A stretch of 64,000 bases of DNA, from NCBI RefSeq assembly GCF_002778325.1, contig NZ_NESI01000006.1, positions 180,667 to 244,666 on the forward strand, given 5' to 3'. Shown in pieces: positions 35,049 through 43,665 of this stretch (its first letter is position 1; every line of letters begins with the position of its first letter). The stretch is from Limnohabitans sp. B9-3 (GTDB lineage: Bacteria > Pseudomonadota > Gammaproteobacteria > Burkholderiales > Burkholderiaceae_C). The translations under genes and the position numbers were made by a program. The notes under the pieces were generated by a model. That model did no database searches. It was not told the origin of the DNA and saw only the letters and a program-made list of their open reading frames with translations.

Positions 35049-35726
35049 ATGACACCACCGCGCATTGCCCTCATCCACGCCACGGCCTTGGCCATGACGC
35101 CCATCACCGAAGCCTTCGCCCGACACTGGCCCAGCGCCCGTTGCCAACACCTGCTAGACGACACGCTGTCACGCGACCGCGCCAGCGCAGGCGAGCTCAC
35201 CGAGGCCATGGTGCAGCGCTTTGTCGATTTGGCGCTGTACACACAACGCGCTGGCGCTCAAGGCATTTTGTTCACCTGCTCCGCCTTTGGGCCCGCCATT
35301 GAACGGGCCGCGCAAGCGACCGGCTTGCCCACCCTCAAACCCAATGAAGCCATGTTCGAAGACGCACTCGCGATGGCGCAACCGGGCCGCGTGCTGCGCA
35401 TTGGCTTGTTGGCCACCTTCGCCGCCTCCATAGCCGCCATGTCAGAAGAACTGCTTGCGCTGGCTCAATCACGCGGCATCACCATTGAGCTGGCCACCGG
35501 TTTTGTGCCCGAAGCCATGCAAGATTTGGCAGAAGGCCGCGCTGACATGCACCACCAAAAAATTGCAGCGGCTGCGCCCCAGTTGCCGCCCTGCGATGTG
35601 GTGATGCTGGCTCAGTTCTCGATGGCCGCCGCCCAACCCCTCGCCCAACAGCACAGCACTGCACCTGTGTTGTCCAGCCCCGATTGCGCCGTCTTGGCCC
35701 TCATGAAACGCATGCATCATGTCTGA
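35049..35726 (+). CDS. Asp/Glu racemase-superfamily protein
   Basis: Protein of 225 residues in the aspartate/glutamate/hydantoin racemase superfamily. Two cysteines stand at the expected active-site places: C77 in ILFTCSAFGP and C213 in SSPDCAVLAL, so a two-base racemase or epimerase mechanism is possible. Arylmalonate decarboxylases and maleate isomerases have the same fold with different cysteine use. The ATG at 35049 is an estimate; an earlier GTG exists. It overlaps the Ldh2-type gene by eight bases, suggesting a joint role in converting a hydroxy or amino acid isomer. Confidence 0.82.
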   Translation: MTPPRIALIHATALAMTPITEAFARHWPSARCQHLLDDTLSRDRASAGELTEAMVQRFVDLALYTQRAGAQGILFTCSAFGPAIERAAQATGLPTLKPNEAMFEDALAMAQPGRVLRIGLLATFAASIAAMSEELLALAQSRGITIELATGFVPEAMQDLAEGRADMHHQKIAAAAPQLPPCDVVMLAQFSMAAAQPLAQQHSTAPVLSSPDCAVLALMKRMHHV

Positions 35727-36792
35727 CACCCGCGTCACCTTTGACCAACTGAACCACTTCATCCGCCAGACCATGCTGGCCTTGGGACTGCCCCCCGAGG
35801 ACGCCGCCACCGTCGCCCGACTGATGGCCCAAGCCGACTTGCAAGGCTCGGATGGGCACGGCGTCATTCGCATTCCGCAATACGCTCGCCGCATCTTGGC
35901 GGGCGGTGTGAACACCACGCCCACCATCCGCGTCAAAGAAGAACGCCTCGCCACCGCCTTGCTCGACGGCGACAACGGCATGGGCCACTTGGTGATGCAA
36001 CGCGCCGCCGACATGGCCATCGAGAAAGCGCGTCGCTGTGGCATGGCTTGGGTGGGCAGCCAATTTAGCAACCACGCAGGACCGGCGTCTTTGTACGCAC
36101 GCATGCCCTTGGCGCACGACATGATTGGCCTGTACTTTGCCGTGGGTAACGCCAACCACTTGCCGCCTTGGGGCGGTCTAGACATGCTGCTGTCGACCAA
36201 CCCAATTGCCGTGGCCATTCCGACCCAAGACGAAACGCCCATCGTGCTCGACATGGCCACCACCGTGGCCGCTTATGGCAAGGTCAAAGCCAAAGCACAG
36301 CGCGGCGAAATGATGCCCGAGGGCTGGATGATCGACCGCCAAGGCCAGCCCCTGCTCGACCCCAAGCGCAGCGAAGAAGGCTTCTTGATGCCCATCGGCG
36401 GCTACAAGGGCTATGGCCTGTCGCTGATCGTGGGCTTGCTGGCCGGCACGCTCAACGGTGCGGCCATGGGCAAAGCCGTGATCGACTTCAACAAAGACGA
36501 CACCAGCGTAACCAACACCGGCCAAGCCATCGCCGTCATCGACCCCTCAGCGTTTGGCGACATCGGCGAATTCAAAGCGCGTGTGGACACCTTGGTGCGC
36601 GAGTTACGCGCCAGCGACCGTATGCCCGGTGTGGACCGCATTTGGCTGCCCGGCGAGCAAAGCGAAGCCAAACGCCAAGACTACACGGCGCACGGCATTC
36701 CCATCGCCTCCGCCTTGACGCAGCAACTCAACCAAGTGGCTGACCGCTTGACCGTTCCGCGATTGAGCGACACACCCACTTCATTTTTATAA
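35719..36792 (+). CDS. Malate/L-lactate dehydrogenase family (Ldh2/YbiC-type)
   Basis: NAD(P)-dependent oxidoreductase of 357 residues in the type-2 malate/L-lactate family, unrelated to the classical Rossmann enzymes. Typical motifs are GSDGHGVIRIPQYARRI (about 48-64), MATTVAAYGKVKAKAQRGE and LMPIGGYKGYGLSLIVGLL. It oxidises 2-hydroxy acids, ureidoglycolate or sulfolactate in relatives. Linked to a racemase and, 26 bases later, to a Bug receptor, it likely belongs to a pathway for a hydroxy acid taken up from outside. Confidence 0.86.
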   Translation: MSDTRVTFDQLNHFIRQTMLALGLPPEDAATVARLMAQADLQGSDGHGVIRIPQYARRILAGGVNTTPTIRVKEERLATALLDGDNGMGHLVMQRAADMAIEKARRCGMAWVGSQFSNHAGPASLYARMPLAHDMIGLYFAVGNANHLPPWGGLDMLLSTNPIAVAIPTQDETPIVLDMATTVAAYGKVKAKAQRGEMMPEGWMIDRQGQPLLDPKRSEEGFLMPIGGYKGYGLSLIVGLLAGTLNGAAMGKAVIDFNKDDTSVTNTGQAIAVIDPSAFGDIGEFKARVDTLVRELRASDRMPGVDRIWLPGEQSEAKRQDYTAHGIPIASALTQQLNQVADRLTVPRLSDTPTSFL

Positions 36793-36818
36793 CGCGCTAG
36801 TAACGCAGGAGTTTGACC

Positions 36819-37805
36819 ATGCAAAGACGACAAGCCTTACAACACGGCGTGATAGGTTTAGCCACACTGGCCAGTTTGGGCACTGCCCCTGCTTGGGCAC
36901 AACAGGCCTACCCCAACAAGCCCATCAAACTCATCGTGCCCTTGGCTGCAGGCAGCGCCGTCGACAACGCCGCACGCATCGTGATGCAAAAAATGGCCGT
37001 CAGCATGGGCCAAGGCATTGCCATCGAAAACCAAGCTGGAGCGGCGGGTTTGATTGGGGCCGACCGCGTGGCCAAATCTGCGCCGGACGGCTACACGCTG
37101 GGCGGCTTCAACGACAGCATCATGACCATGCTGCCCAATCTGCAAAGCAAGATGCCTTGGGACATCCTGCGCGACTTTGAGCCCATCTCCTTGGTCGCCA
37201 CCGTCGAATGGGGCTTGGTCGTGCCAGTTGACTCGCCCATCAAAACAGCGGCCGATTTGATCGCCGCAGCGCGCCAAGCGCCGGGCAAGGTCAACTACGG
37301 CTCGGGCGGCAACGGCAGCCCACAACACATGGCGATGGCTTTGTTTGCCTCGCAAGCGGGCGTGCAACTCACCCATGTGCCCTACAAAGGCGCCACCCAA
37401 GCGGCAGTGGGTGTGGCAGGCAAAGAAGTCGATGTGGCGTTTCAAGGCATTGCCACCGTCAGTTCGTTGGTGAAAGCAGGCAAGTTGCGTTTGATTGCGG
37501 TGACGACGCCCAAGCGCTTGGCGCAGTTTCCCGATGTGCCCACCGTGGGCGAGTCGGGCTTGAGCGGTTTTGAATTTAACTCGTGGTTCGCCTTGATGGC
37601 ACCCGCCCACACACCCAAACCCATCGTCAAGCAACTGCACCAAGAGGTGAGCAAAGCACTGGGCGATGCCGCCGTGCGCGAGCAACTCATGGGCCTAGGC
37701 CTCACCCCACGCGGCACCAGCCCTGAAGACTTAGCAACGGCACTGCGCGCGCAACTGGCACGCTACGAAGCCTTGATCAAGCAGGCCAACATCAGCGCGG
37801 ATTGA
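36819..37805 (+). CDS. Bug/TctC-family periplasmic receptor
   Basis: Binding protein of 328 residues. Signal peptide ends at about APAWAQQ (residues 21-27), then YPNKPIKLIVPLAAGSAVDNAARIV, IENQAG and HVPYKGAT. The ATG at 36819 has AGGAG seven bases before; a TTG six bases earlier is weaker. It probably belongs to the racemase-Ldh2 unit. The stop is only two bases from that of the convergent arfB gene. Confidence 0.88.
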   Translation: MQRRQALQHGVIGLATLASLGTAPAWAQQAYPNKPIKLIVPLAAGSAVDNAARIVMQKMAVSMGQGIAIENQAGAAGLIGADRVAKSAPDGYTLGGFNDSIMTMLPNLQSKMPWDILRDFEPISLVATVEWGLVVPVDSPIKTAADLIAAARQAPGKVNYGSGGNGSPQHMAMALFASQAGVQLTHVPYKGATQAAVGVAGKEVDVAFQGIATVSSLVKAGKLRLIAVTTPKRLAQFPDVPTVGESGLSGFEFNSWFALMAPAHTPKPIVKQLHQEVSKALGDAAVREQLMGLGLTPRGTSPEDLATALRAQLARYEALIKQANISAD

Positions 37806-37807
37806 GC

Positions 37808-38200
37808 CTAAAGCACCTTGCTGCGGCTGGACTTGATCTCGGACACCTTCTTCTTGCCCTCTAAGCGCCGCTTCTTGGAGGCGTAAGTGGGCTTGGTGGC
37901 TCGGCGGGTTTTGGGCGCGTGCTCGACGCTTTGCACCAACTCCAGCAAACGCGCAAAAGCCTCGATGCGGTTCATGTCTTGGCTGCGATGCTCTTGCGAC
38001 TTGATGACCACCACCCCATCACGCGTGATGCGGTTGTCCCGCAAACACAGCAAGCGCTCTTTCACATCGTCAGGCAGTGAAGAGGCCCAAATATCGAAGC
38101 GCAGGTGAATGGCGCTGGACACCTTGTTCACGTTTTGCCCGCCCGCGCCTTGGGCACGGACTGCGGTGACTTCGATTTCGGATTCTTGGATTTCCAGCAC
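37808..38200 (-). CDS. arfB: Peptidyl-tRNA hydrolase ArfB (alternative ribosome rescue)
   Basis: Protein of 130 residues with the GGQ motif (GAGGQNVNKVSSA, from about residue 18) and a lysine/arginine-rich C-terminal tail (from about 98: TRRATKPTYASKKRRLEGKKK). This matches ArfB/YaeJ, which inserts its tail in the mRNA tunnel of stalled ribosomes and releases the peptide. The start is a GTG one codon after the stop of the AEC transporter gene in the same frame, so reinitiation coupling is probable. No internal ribosome site is clear. Confidence 0.88.
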   Translation of the reverse strand: MLEIQESEIEVTAVRAQGAGGQNVNKVSSAIHLRFDIWASSLPDDVKERLLCLRDNRITRDGVVVIKSQEHRSQDMNRIEAFARLLELVQSVEHAPKTRRATKPTYASKKRRLEGKKKVSEIKSSRSKVL

Positions 38201-38203
38201 GGC

Positions 38204-39154
38204 TTAAATATGCCAACCCGGCACAAAACTCATACCCCACAAAATGAGGCTGATGGTGAAAAACGACGCGACGGTGGTGACCAATAAGGCCGAGGCGCAA
38301 AACCCCGCCAGCCCGTGGCGTTGCGCCAGCAGCGGGTAAATGCCCAGCATCGGCATACCGGCCAACAAAATAGCCGACACCTGCAGCGACGACTCCATGG
38401 GCCCCACCACCCACAGCATCAAACCGACCATCAAGGGGTGAAGCACCAGTTTGCCCAAGGCAATCCAACGCACTTGGCGCAACAAGCCTTCCATGCGCAT
38501 GCCCACCAGAGTGCCGCCGTTCACAAACAAGGCCAAGGCCGCACAAGCAGCGGCAAACATATTGGTGGTTTTGGCGAACACGGGGGACAACTCAAGGTCG
38601 AACAGTGAAAAGCAAAAGCCCAGCACGATGCCCCACATCATGGGTAGCTTGCACATGCGCCACAAACTCTCTTTGACGGTGTGTTGCCATGAGGCATGCT
38701 CGGACTCGCCACTGTCGGCAATGGCCAGGGCCAAAGGAATGATCAGTAGGTTTTCAATCAACACCGTCAACGCCAAAGCCACACCCGCAGCCGGCCCCAA
38801 CACTTGCAACAAGATGGGGTAGCCCACGTAGCCACTGTTGGACGAGCTGAAACCCATGGCCACCAAGCCGCTTTCGGTCAACCCTTTGTGGCGCAACCTG
38901 CGCCACAACACCAAACCACACGCAAAGGTCAACAACGATCCCACACCATAGGCCACCAAATACCGAGGATGCAACACATCTGAAAAATTGCGGTTGGCCA
39001 AGGCGTTGAACAACATGGCGGGCAGGCCAAAGTTCAACACAAAACGCCCCATCACCTGCCCATCTGCCTTGCTGAACATGCCGCGGTGTGTCGCGACAAA
39101 GCCCATGCCAATCGACAGATAAATCGGGCCGGTGATGGTGAGGATGTTGAGCAT
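38204..39154 (-). CDS. AEC-family transporter
   Basis: Membrane protein of 316 residues with about ten hydrophobic segments in the auxin efflux carrier (AEC) family, which moves malate, malonate, other carboxylates or auxin-like acids. The start ATG directly follows the stop of the amidohydrolase gene with no gap, so the two are coupled. It may export or import an aromatic acid of the hydroxycinnamate route. An N-terminal NILTITGPIYLSIGMGF and a GFSSSNSGYVGYPILLQ motif are typical. Confidence 0.84.
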   Translation of the reverse strand: MLNILTITGPIYLSIGMGFVATHRGMFSKADGQVMGRFVLNFGLPAMLFNALANRNFSDVLHPRYLVAYGVGSLLTFACGLVLWRRLRHKGLTESGLVAMGFSSSNSGYVGYPILLQVLGPAAGVALALTVLIENLLIIPLALAIADSGESEHASWQHTVKESLWRMCKLPMMWGIVLGFCFSLFDLELSPVFAKTTNMFAAACAALALFVNGGTLVGMRMEGLLRQVRWIALGKLVLHPLMVGLMLWVVGPMESSLQVSAILLAGMPMLGIYPLLAQRHGLAGFCASALLVTTVASFFTISLILWGMSFVPGWHI

Positions 39155-40030
39155 TTAAACCGCTGTTTTGTCCAAGCCCAGCAAACGCACCGCGTTGTCT
39201 TTCAAGATGCCAGGCATCACCTCGGGTTTGAAACCGGCGACTTCAAAGTCTTTCATCCAGCGCTCGGGCGTGATCAGGGGGTAATCACTGCCAAACAACA
39301 CGCGGTCTTTGAGCAGCGTGTTGGCGTATTGCACCAACTGTTTCGGAAAGTACTTGGGGCTCCAGCCCGACAGGTCAATCCACACGTTGGGCTTGTGCGT
39401 GGCCACACTCAAGGCCTCGTCTTGCCAAGGAAAGCTGGGGTGGGCCATGACGATTTGCATGTCGGGCCAGTCAATCGCCACGTCGTCCAAATGCATGGGG
39501 TTGCTGTAGGCCAAACGCAAGCCGCCACCGCAGCGCATGCCGCTGCCAATGCCGCTGTGGCCGGTGTGAAAAATGGCGGGTAATTTGTAATGGTTGATCA
39601 CTTCGTAGATGGGCCAGGCCATCTTGTCGTAAGGGTGGTAGCCCTGTACGGTGGGGTGAAATTTGAACCCTTTGATGCCGTCTTCTGTGATCAAACGCTC
39701 GGCTTCGCGCGCACCCATCTTGCCCTTGTGCGGGTCGATGCTGCCAAAGGCAATCATCATGTCGCTGTTCTTTTTGGCAGCGTCGGCGATCTCTTCGTTG
39801 GGGATGCGACGGCGTCCCAGTTGCGATTCACTGTCGACGGTGAACATGACCAAACCGATTTTCTTTTCGCGGTAATACGCCACCGTTTCGTCGATGGTGG
39901 GGCGCAGGCTGGAGCCAAAGAACTTGTCAGCGGCGCGGTCGTACTCTTCGCCGTAGCTGTCAAACGGGTTGCGGCAACTCACCTCGGCGTGGGTGTGAAT
40001 GTCGATGGCAATGAGGTTTTTGTAATCCAT
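39155..40030 (-). CDS. Amidohydrolase, candidate aryl-beta-ketoacyl-CoA hydrolase (PhdC/CouO-like)
   Basis: Metal-dependent hydrolase of 291 residues in the ACMSD/amidohydrolase-2 group. Metal motif H12-T-H14, then KFHPTVQG, FHTGHSG, MAHPSFPW and the aspartate in FGSDYPL. In Rhodococcus (Cou) and Corynebacterium (Phd) hydroxycinnamate pathways an amidohydrolase-type enzyme splits 4-hydroxyphenyl-beta-ketoacyl-CoA to a hydroxybenzoate and acetyl-CoA. This gene is divergent from a crotonase, CoA synthase and SDR of just that pathway, so this role is likely. A generic decarboxylase role remains possible. AAGGAGACAAGC precedes its ATG. Confidence 0.8.
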   Translation of the reverse strand: MDYKNLIAIDIHTHAEVSCRNPFDSYGEEYDRAADKFFGSSLRPTIDETVAYYREKKIGLVMFTVDSESQLGRRRIPNEEIADAAKKNSDMMIAFGSIDPHKGKMGAREAERLITEDGIKGFKFHPTVQGYHPYDKMAWPIYEVINHYKLPAIFHTGHSGIGSGMRCGGGLRLAYSNPMHLDDVAIDWPDMQIVMAHPSFPWQDEALSVATHKPNVWIDLSGWSPKYFPKQLVQYANTLLKDRVLFGSDYPLITPERWMKDFEVAGFKPEVMPGILKDNAVRLLGLDKTAV

Positions 40031-40090
40031 GGGCTTGTCTCCTTGGGGGTGGATGCTAAGGGTGGGTTGAGGGACGAAGGTTCAAACAGT

Positions 40091-40110
40091 CTGGACTAGG
40101 GTAAGTCCGG
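40091..40110. promoter_or_regulatory. Imperfect palindrome in divergent hydroxycinnamate control region
   Basis: CTGGACT-AGGGTA-AGTCCGG, seven-base arms with one mismatch, lies between the amidohydrolase and crotonase genes. It is a candidate operator half of the divergent promoters. Confidence 0.4.
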
Positions 40111-40118
40111 ATTATTTA

Positions 40119-40133
40119 GTTATCTTCCATAAC
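40119..40133. promoter_or_regulatory. Palindrome GTTAT-N5-ATAAC, MarR operator candidate
   Basis: Perfect 5-bp arms (GTTAT and ATAAC) with five bases between. It fills the gap between a possible minus-strand -35 (TTGAAT, 40143-40138) and -10 (TAAATA, 40118-40113) of the amidohydrolase gene, so a bound repressor would block that promoter. The MarR gene at 48187 is the obvious candidate. Confidence 0.45.
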
Positions 40134-40197
40134 CATAATTCAACCACAAAACAAAAGCAAGCTGACACAAACCCGAACGCGACACACAGGCCCCACC

Positions 40198-40974
40198 ATG
40201 AACTCCAACCCAGACATCCACTTTGAAATGCAAGATACCGTTGCCGTGGTGCGCTTGACACGCCCCACCAAGCGCAACGCGTTGAACGACAAGTTGATCG
40301 CCTCGCTGCGTCACATCTTCGAGAACCTGCCCGCGACGGCCAAAGCTGCCGTGATTGCCGGTGACGGAGACCACTTCTGCGCAGGCCTCGACCTCAGCGA
40401 CTTGCAAGAGCGCGACGCCGGCCAAGGCATGCACCACTCGCGTTCGTGGCACCACGCCTTAGAGCGTGTGCAATACGGCCCCGTGCCTGTAGTGGCGGCC
40501 TTGCACGGCGCGGTGGTGGGTGGCGGTTTGGAGTTGGCCAGCGCCTGCCACATTCGTGTGGCGGACGAGAGCACGTTTTACGCGCTGCCTGAGGGCACAC
40601 GCGGTATTTTTGTGGGCGGCGGCGGCTCGGTGCGCATCCCCCGCTTGATCGGCGTGGCCCGCATGACCGACATGATGTTGACCGGCCGTGTCTACAACGC
40701 CGCAGACGGCGAGCGCGTGGGTTTGGCCCAATACTTGGAGCCCAAAGGCACGGCGTTCGCCAAAGCCATGGAGCTGGCCAAGCGCATTGGCGAAAACGCC
40801 CCGCTCACGAACTATGCCCTGATGAACGTGCTGCCACGCATTGCCGAGCAGCCTGCGGACCAAGGCTTCATCACCGAATCCATGATTTCGGCCATCGCCC
40901 AATCGGCGCCCGAAGCCAAACAACGCGTGCGTGACTTCTTGGAGGGTCGTGCAGCCAAGGTGCAGCAAGCATGA
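40198..40974 (+). CDS. Crotonase-family enoyl-CoA hydratase of hydroxycinnamate route
   Basis: Crotonase fold protein of 258 residues. Oxyanion loops are FCAGLDLSDL (about 60-69) and AVVGGGLELASACHIR (about 102-118), and the second catalytic glutamate region is FYALPEGTRGIFVGGGG. Expected reaction: hydration of feruloyl- or coumaroyl-CoA to the beta-hydroxyacyl-CoA (and possibly lysis to the aldehyde). The following genes (CoA synthase with four-base overlap, SDR) favour the beta-oxidation-like type over the lyase type, but hydratase/lyase activity is not ruled out. The 5' leader is AC-rich without a strong ribosome site. Confidence 0.84.
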   Translation: MNSNPDIHFEMQDTVAVVRLTRPTKRNALNDKLIASLRHIFENLPATAKAAVIAGDGDHFCAGLDLSDLQERDAGQGMHHSRSWHHALERVQYGPVPVVAALHGAVVGGGLELASACHIRVADESTFYALPEGTRGIFVGGGGSVRIPRLIGVARMTDMMLTGRVYNAADGERVGLAQYLEPKGTAFAKAMELAKRIGENAPLTNYALMNVLPRIAEQPADQGFITESMISAIAQSAPEAKQRVRDFLEGRAAKVQQA

Positions 40975-42824
40975 GCGCCCCCAAATTCCGCGACATGACC
41001 TTTGGGGTCACCCGCGTCACGATGCGGGAGGGCGAACAAGGCATCCGTTACATGGCGGCTGACCAAGAGATCGCGCCTTACGCACACCGTTTGACCGACC
41101 GTTTGGTGCATTGGAGCCAAGAGGCCCCCACCCGCACTTTGTTTGCACGCCGTCAAAAACAAGCCGATGGCAGCACCGGTGACTGGCGTCACGTCAGCTA
41201 CGCCGAGGCACTACAGGCCGCACGTCGTATTGGCCAAGGCTTGCTCAACCGTGGTTTGAACGCCGAGCGCCCCGTGGTCATCCTGTCTGAAAACAGCTTG
41301 GAACACGCGCTGTTGGCGCTGGGCTGTATTTACGCGGGCGTGCCTTTCTGCCCCGCATCGCCGGCCTATTCGACCATCAGCCAAGACTACGACAAGCTGC
41401 GCCACATCTTGACCACGCTCACACCGGGCTTGGTGTTCGCCTCAGACGCCGCGCGGTATGGCAAAGCCATTCAAGCGACGGTCGGTTCAGACGTGGAAGT
41501 GGTGTTGCACGAAGGCCAGCTTGACGGCCGCGCCGTGACGATGTTTGACGACTTAGCCGCCACCGAAGCCACACCCGCCGTGGACGCGGCCATGGAAGCC
41601 ACAGGCCCCGACACCATCGCCAAGTTTTTGTTCACCTCGGGCTCCACCAAAATGCCCAAGGCCGTCATCAACACGCAACGCATGTGGTGCGCCAACCAGC
41701 AACAAATGGCGCAATCCATGCCCGTGCTGGCCGACGCCCCGCCCGTGCTGGTGGACTGGCTGCCTTGGAACCACACCTTTGGTGGCAACCACAACTTTGG
41801 CTTGACCATTTACAACGGCGGCACGCTCTACATCGACGACGGCAAACCCACGCCCGCCATGATGGCCGAGACCTTGCGTAACTTGCGCGAAATCTCGCCC
41901 ACCGTGTACTTCAACGTGCCCACGGGCTTTGAAGCCATTGCCCACGCCATGAAGACCGACGACGCCTTGCGCGCCAGCTTGCTCAAACGCGTGCGCATGT
42001 TCTTCTACGCCGGTGCGGCTTTGGCGCAACCCATTTGGGACAGCCTGTTCGAGAGCCAAGAACGCGAAGTCGGCGAACGCATCGTGATGAGCACGGGCCT
42101 TGGCATGACCGAGTCGGGCCCCTTTGCCATCTTCGTCACCAGCCCCAACGTGAAAGCGGGCGACTTGGGCGTGCCTACCCCTGGCATGGAGCTCAAACTT
42201 GTGCCCAACAGCGACAAGGTGGAGGTGCGCTACAAAGGCCCCAACATCACCCCCGGCTACTGGCGCGCCCCCGAAGAAACCCAAGAAGCGTTTGACGAAG
42301 AAGGCTTCTTCTGCACCGGCGACGCCGTGAAATGGATTGACGAAACCGATGTGCACCAAGGCCTGAAGTTTGACGGCCGCATTGCCGAAGACTTCAAACT
42401 CGCCACCGGCACGTTTGTGAGCGTGGGTCCCTTGCGCGGCAAGATCATTGCGGCAGGTGCGCCCTATATCCAAGACGCGGTCATCACCGGCTTGAACCGC
42501 AAAGAAGTGGGCGCGATGATTTTCCCCACCGCTGCCGTGCGTGGCTTGAGCGGCTTAGGCCCCGAGGCCTCGCTGGCCGAGGTGTTGGCCAGCGCCCCCG
42601 TGGTGGCGCATTTTCAAGCCGTGCTCAACCATTTGAGCGAGACGGCCACGGGCAGCGCCTCGCGCATTGCGCGCGCCGTGTTGCTGAGCGAGCCGCCATC
42701 GATTGACAAAGGCGAAGTCACCGACAAAGGCTCCATCAACCAACGCGCCGTGCTCAAACACCGCGATGCGCTGGTGCAAGCCCTGCACGACGGCGTTGCG
42801 CCCCACACCTTGCTGCCTCATTGA
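40971..42824 (+). CDS. fcs: Feruloyl-CoA synthase (AMP-forming acid-CoA ligase)
   Basis: ANL-superfamily ligase of 617 residues that activates hydroxycinnamates to CoA thioesters using ATP. The phosphate-binding loop LFTSGSTKMPKAV is at about 220-232. GLGMTESGPF (about 378-387) is the adenylate motif, and FKLATGTFVSVGPLR is the hinge region. The length and the AxYRYxS-like N-terminal region match feruloyl-CoA synthases more than medium-chain ligases. It overlaps the crotonase gene by four bases. No transmembrane or signal regions are seen, so it is cytoplasmic. Confidence 0.86.
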   Translation: MSAPKFRDMTFGVTRVTMREGEQGIRYMAADQEIAPYAHRLTDRLVHWSQEAPTRTLFARRQKQADGSTGDWRHVSYAEALQAARRIGQGLLNRGLNAERPVVILSENSLEHALLALGCIYAGVPFCPASPAYSTISQDYDKLRHILTTLTPGLVFASDAARYGKAIQATVGSDVEVVLHEGQLDGRAVTMFDDLAATEATPAVDAAMEATGPDTIAKFLFTSGSTKMPKAVINTQRMWCANQQQMAQSMPVLADAPPVLVDWLPWNHTFGGNHNFGLTIYNGGTLYIDDGKPTPAMMAETLRNLREISPTVYFNVPTGFEAIAHAMKTDDALRASLLKRVRMFFYAGAALAQPIWDSLFESQEREVGERIVMSTGLGMTESGPFAIFVTSPNVKAGDLGVPTPGMELKLVPNSDKVEVRYKGPNITPGYWRAPEETQEAFDEEGFFCTGDAVKWIDETDVHQGLKFDGRIAEDFKLATGTFVSVGPLRGKIIAAGAPYIQDAVITGLNRKEVGAMIFPTAAVRGLSGLGPEASLAEVLASAPVVAHFQAVLNHLSETATGSASRIARAVLLSEPPSIDKGEVTDKGSINQRAVLKHRDALVQALHDGVAPHTLLPH

Positions 42825-42862
42825 ACTCGCCGCTTTGAACTCACCACTTTTAGGACACCCCC

Positions 42863-43648
42863 ATGCAAATTCAAGGACAAACCGCCCTCGTCACCGGCGC
42901 TGCTTCAGGCCTCGGTGAAGCCACCGCACGCGAACTGGCACGTTTAGGTGCCAAAGTGGCCGTGCTCGACGTGAACGCTGCCTTGGCCCAAACCGTGGCC
43001 GACAGCCTCAACGCGCAACATGGCGCGGGCACAGCCGTGGCCTGCGCGTGCGACATCACCAACACCGACAGCGTGCAAGCCGCCTTAGATGCAGCCCAAG
43101 CCGCCTTGGGCCCCGCTCGCATTTTGATGAACATTGCCGGCATCGGCACCGCCAAGCGCGTGGTCGGCAAAGACGGCAATGCCGCTCCCTTGGAAGACTT
43201 CGCCCGCGTGGTCAACGTCAACTTGATTGGGTCCTACAACATCAGCCGCTTGTTTGCCGCCGAATGCGCCAAACTCGCCCCCGGTGAAGACGGCGCGCGC
43301 GGCGTGATGATGTTCACCGCCTCGGTCGCCGCCTTTGATGGCCAAGTGGGGCAACAGGCTTACAGCGCCTCCAAAGGCGGCTTGGTCGGCATGACGCTGC
43401 CCATGGCGCGTGACTTGGCACAACACGGCATTCGCGTGTGCACCGTGGCACCCGGCTTGTTTGCCACGCCCTTGATGCGAACCCTGCCTGAGCCCGTGCA
43501 GCAGTCTTTGGCCGCATCCATTCCATTCCCATCGCGTTTGGGCAAGCCCGAAGAGTTTGCCGAACTGGCCTGCCACATCGTCACCAACAACCACCTGAAC
43601 GGCGAAGTCATTCGCTTGGATGGTGCGTTGCGCATGGCCCCACGCTAA
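42863..43648 (+). CDS. SDR dehydrogenase, 3-hydroxyacyl-CoA dehydrogenase type 2-like
   Basis: Short-chain dehydrogenase of 261 residues similar to HSD10-type 3-hydroxyacyl-CoA dehydrogenases. TGAASGLGEATAREL is at about 11-25, the NIAG motif near 91-94, and the catalytic YSASK near 169-173 (QQAYSASKGGL). In this setting it would oxidise the aryl-beta-hydroxyacyl-CoA to the beta-keto thioester, the substrate of the divergent amidohydrolase. The ATG is preceded by TAGGACA. Motifs are complete, in contrast to the SDR at 28914. Confidence 0.86.
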   Translation: MQIQGQTALVTGAASGLGEATARELARLGAKVAVLDVNAALAQTVADSLNAQHGAGTAVACACDITNTDSVQAALDAAQAALGPARILMNIAGIGTAKRVVGKDGNAAPLEDFARVVNVNLIGSYNISRLFAAECAKLAPGEDGARGVMMFTASVAAFDGQVGQQAYSASKGGLVGMTLPMARDLAQHGIRVCTVAPGLFATPLMRTLPEPVQQSLAASIPFPSRLGKPEEFAELACHIVTNNHLNGEVIRLDGALRMAPR

Positions 43649-43665
43649 AGCGAACACGACATCAC

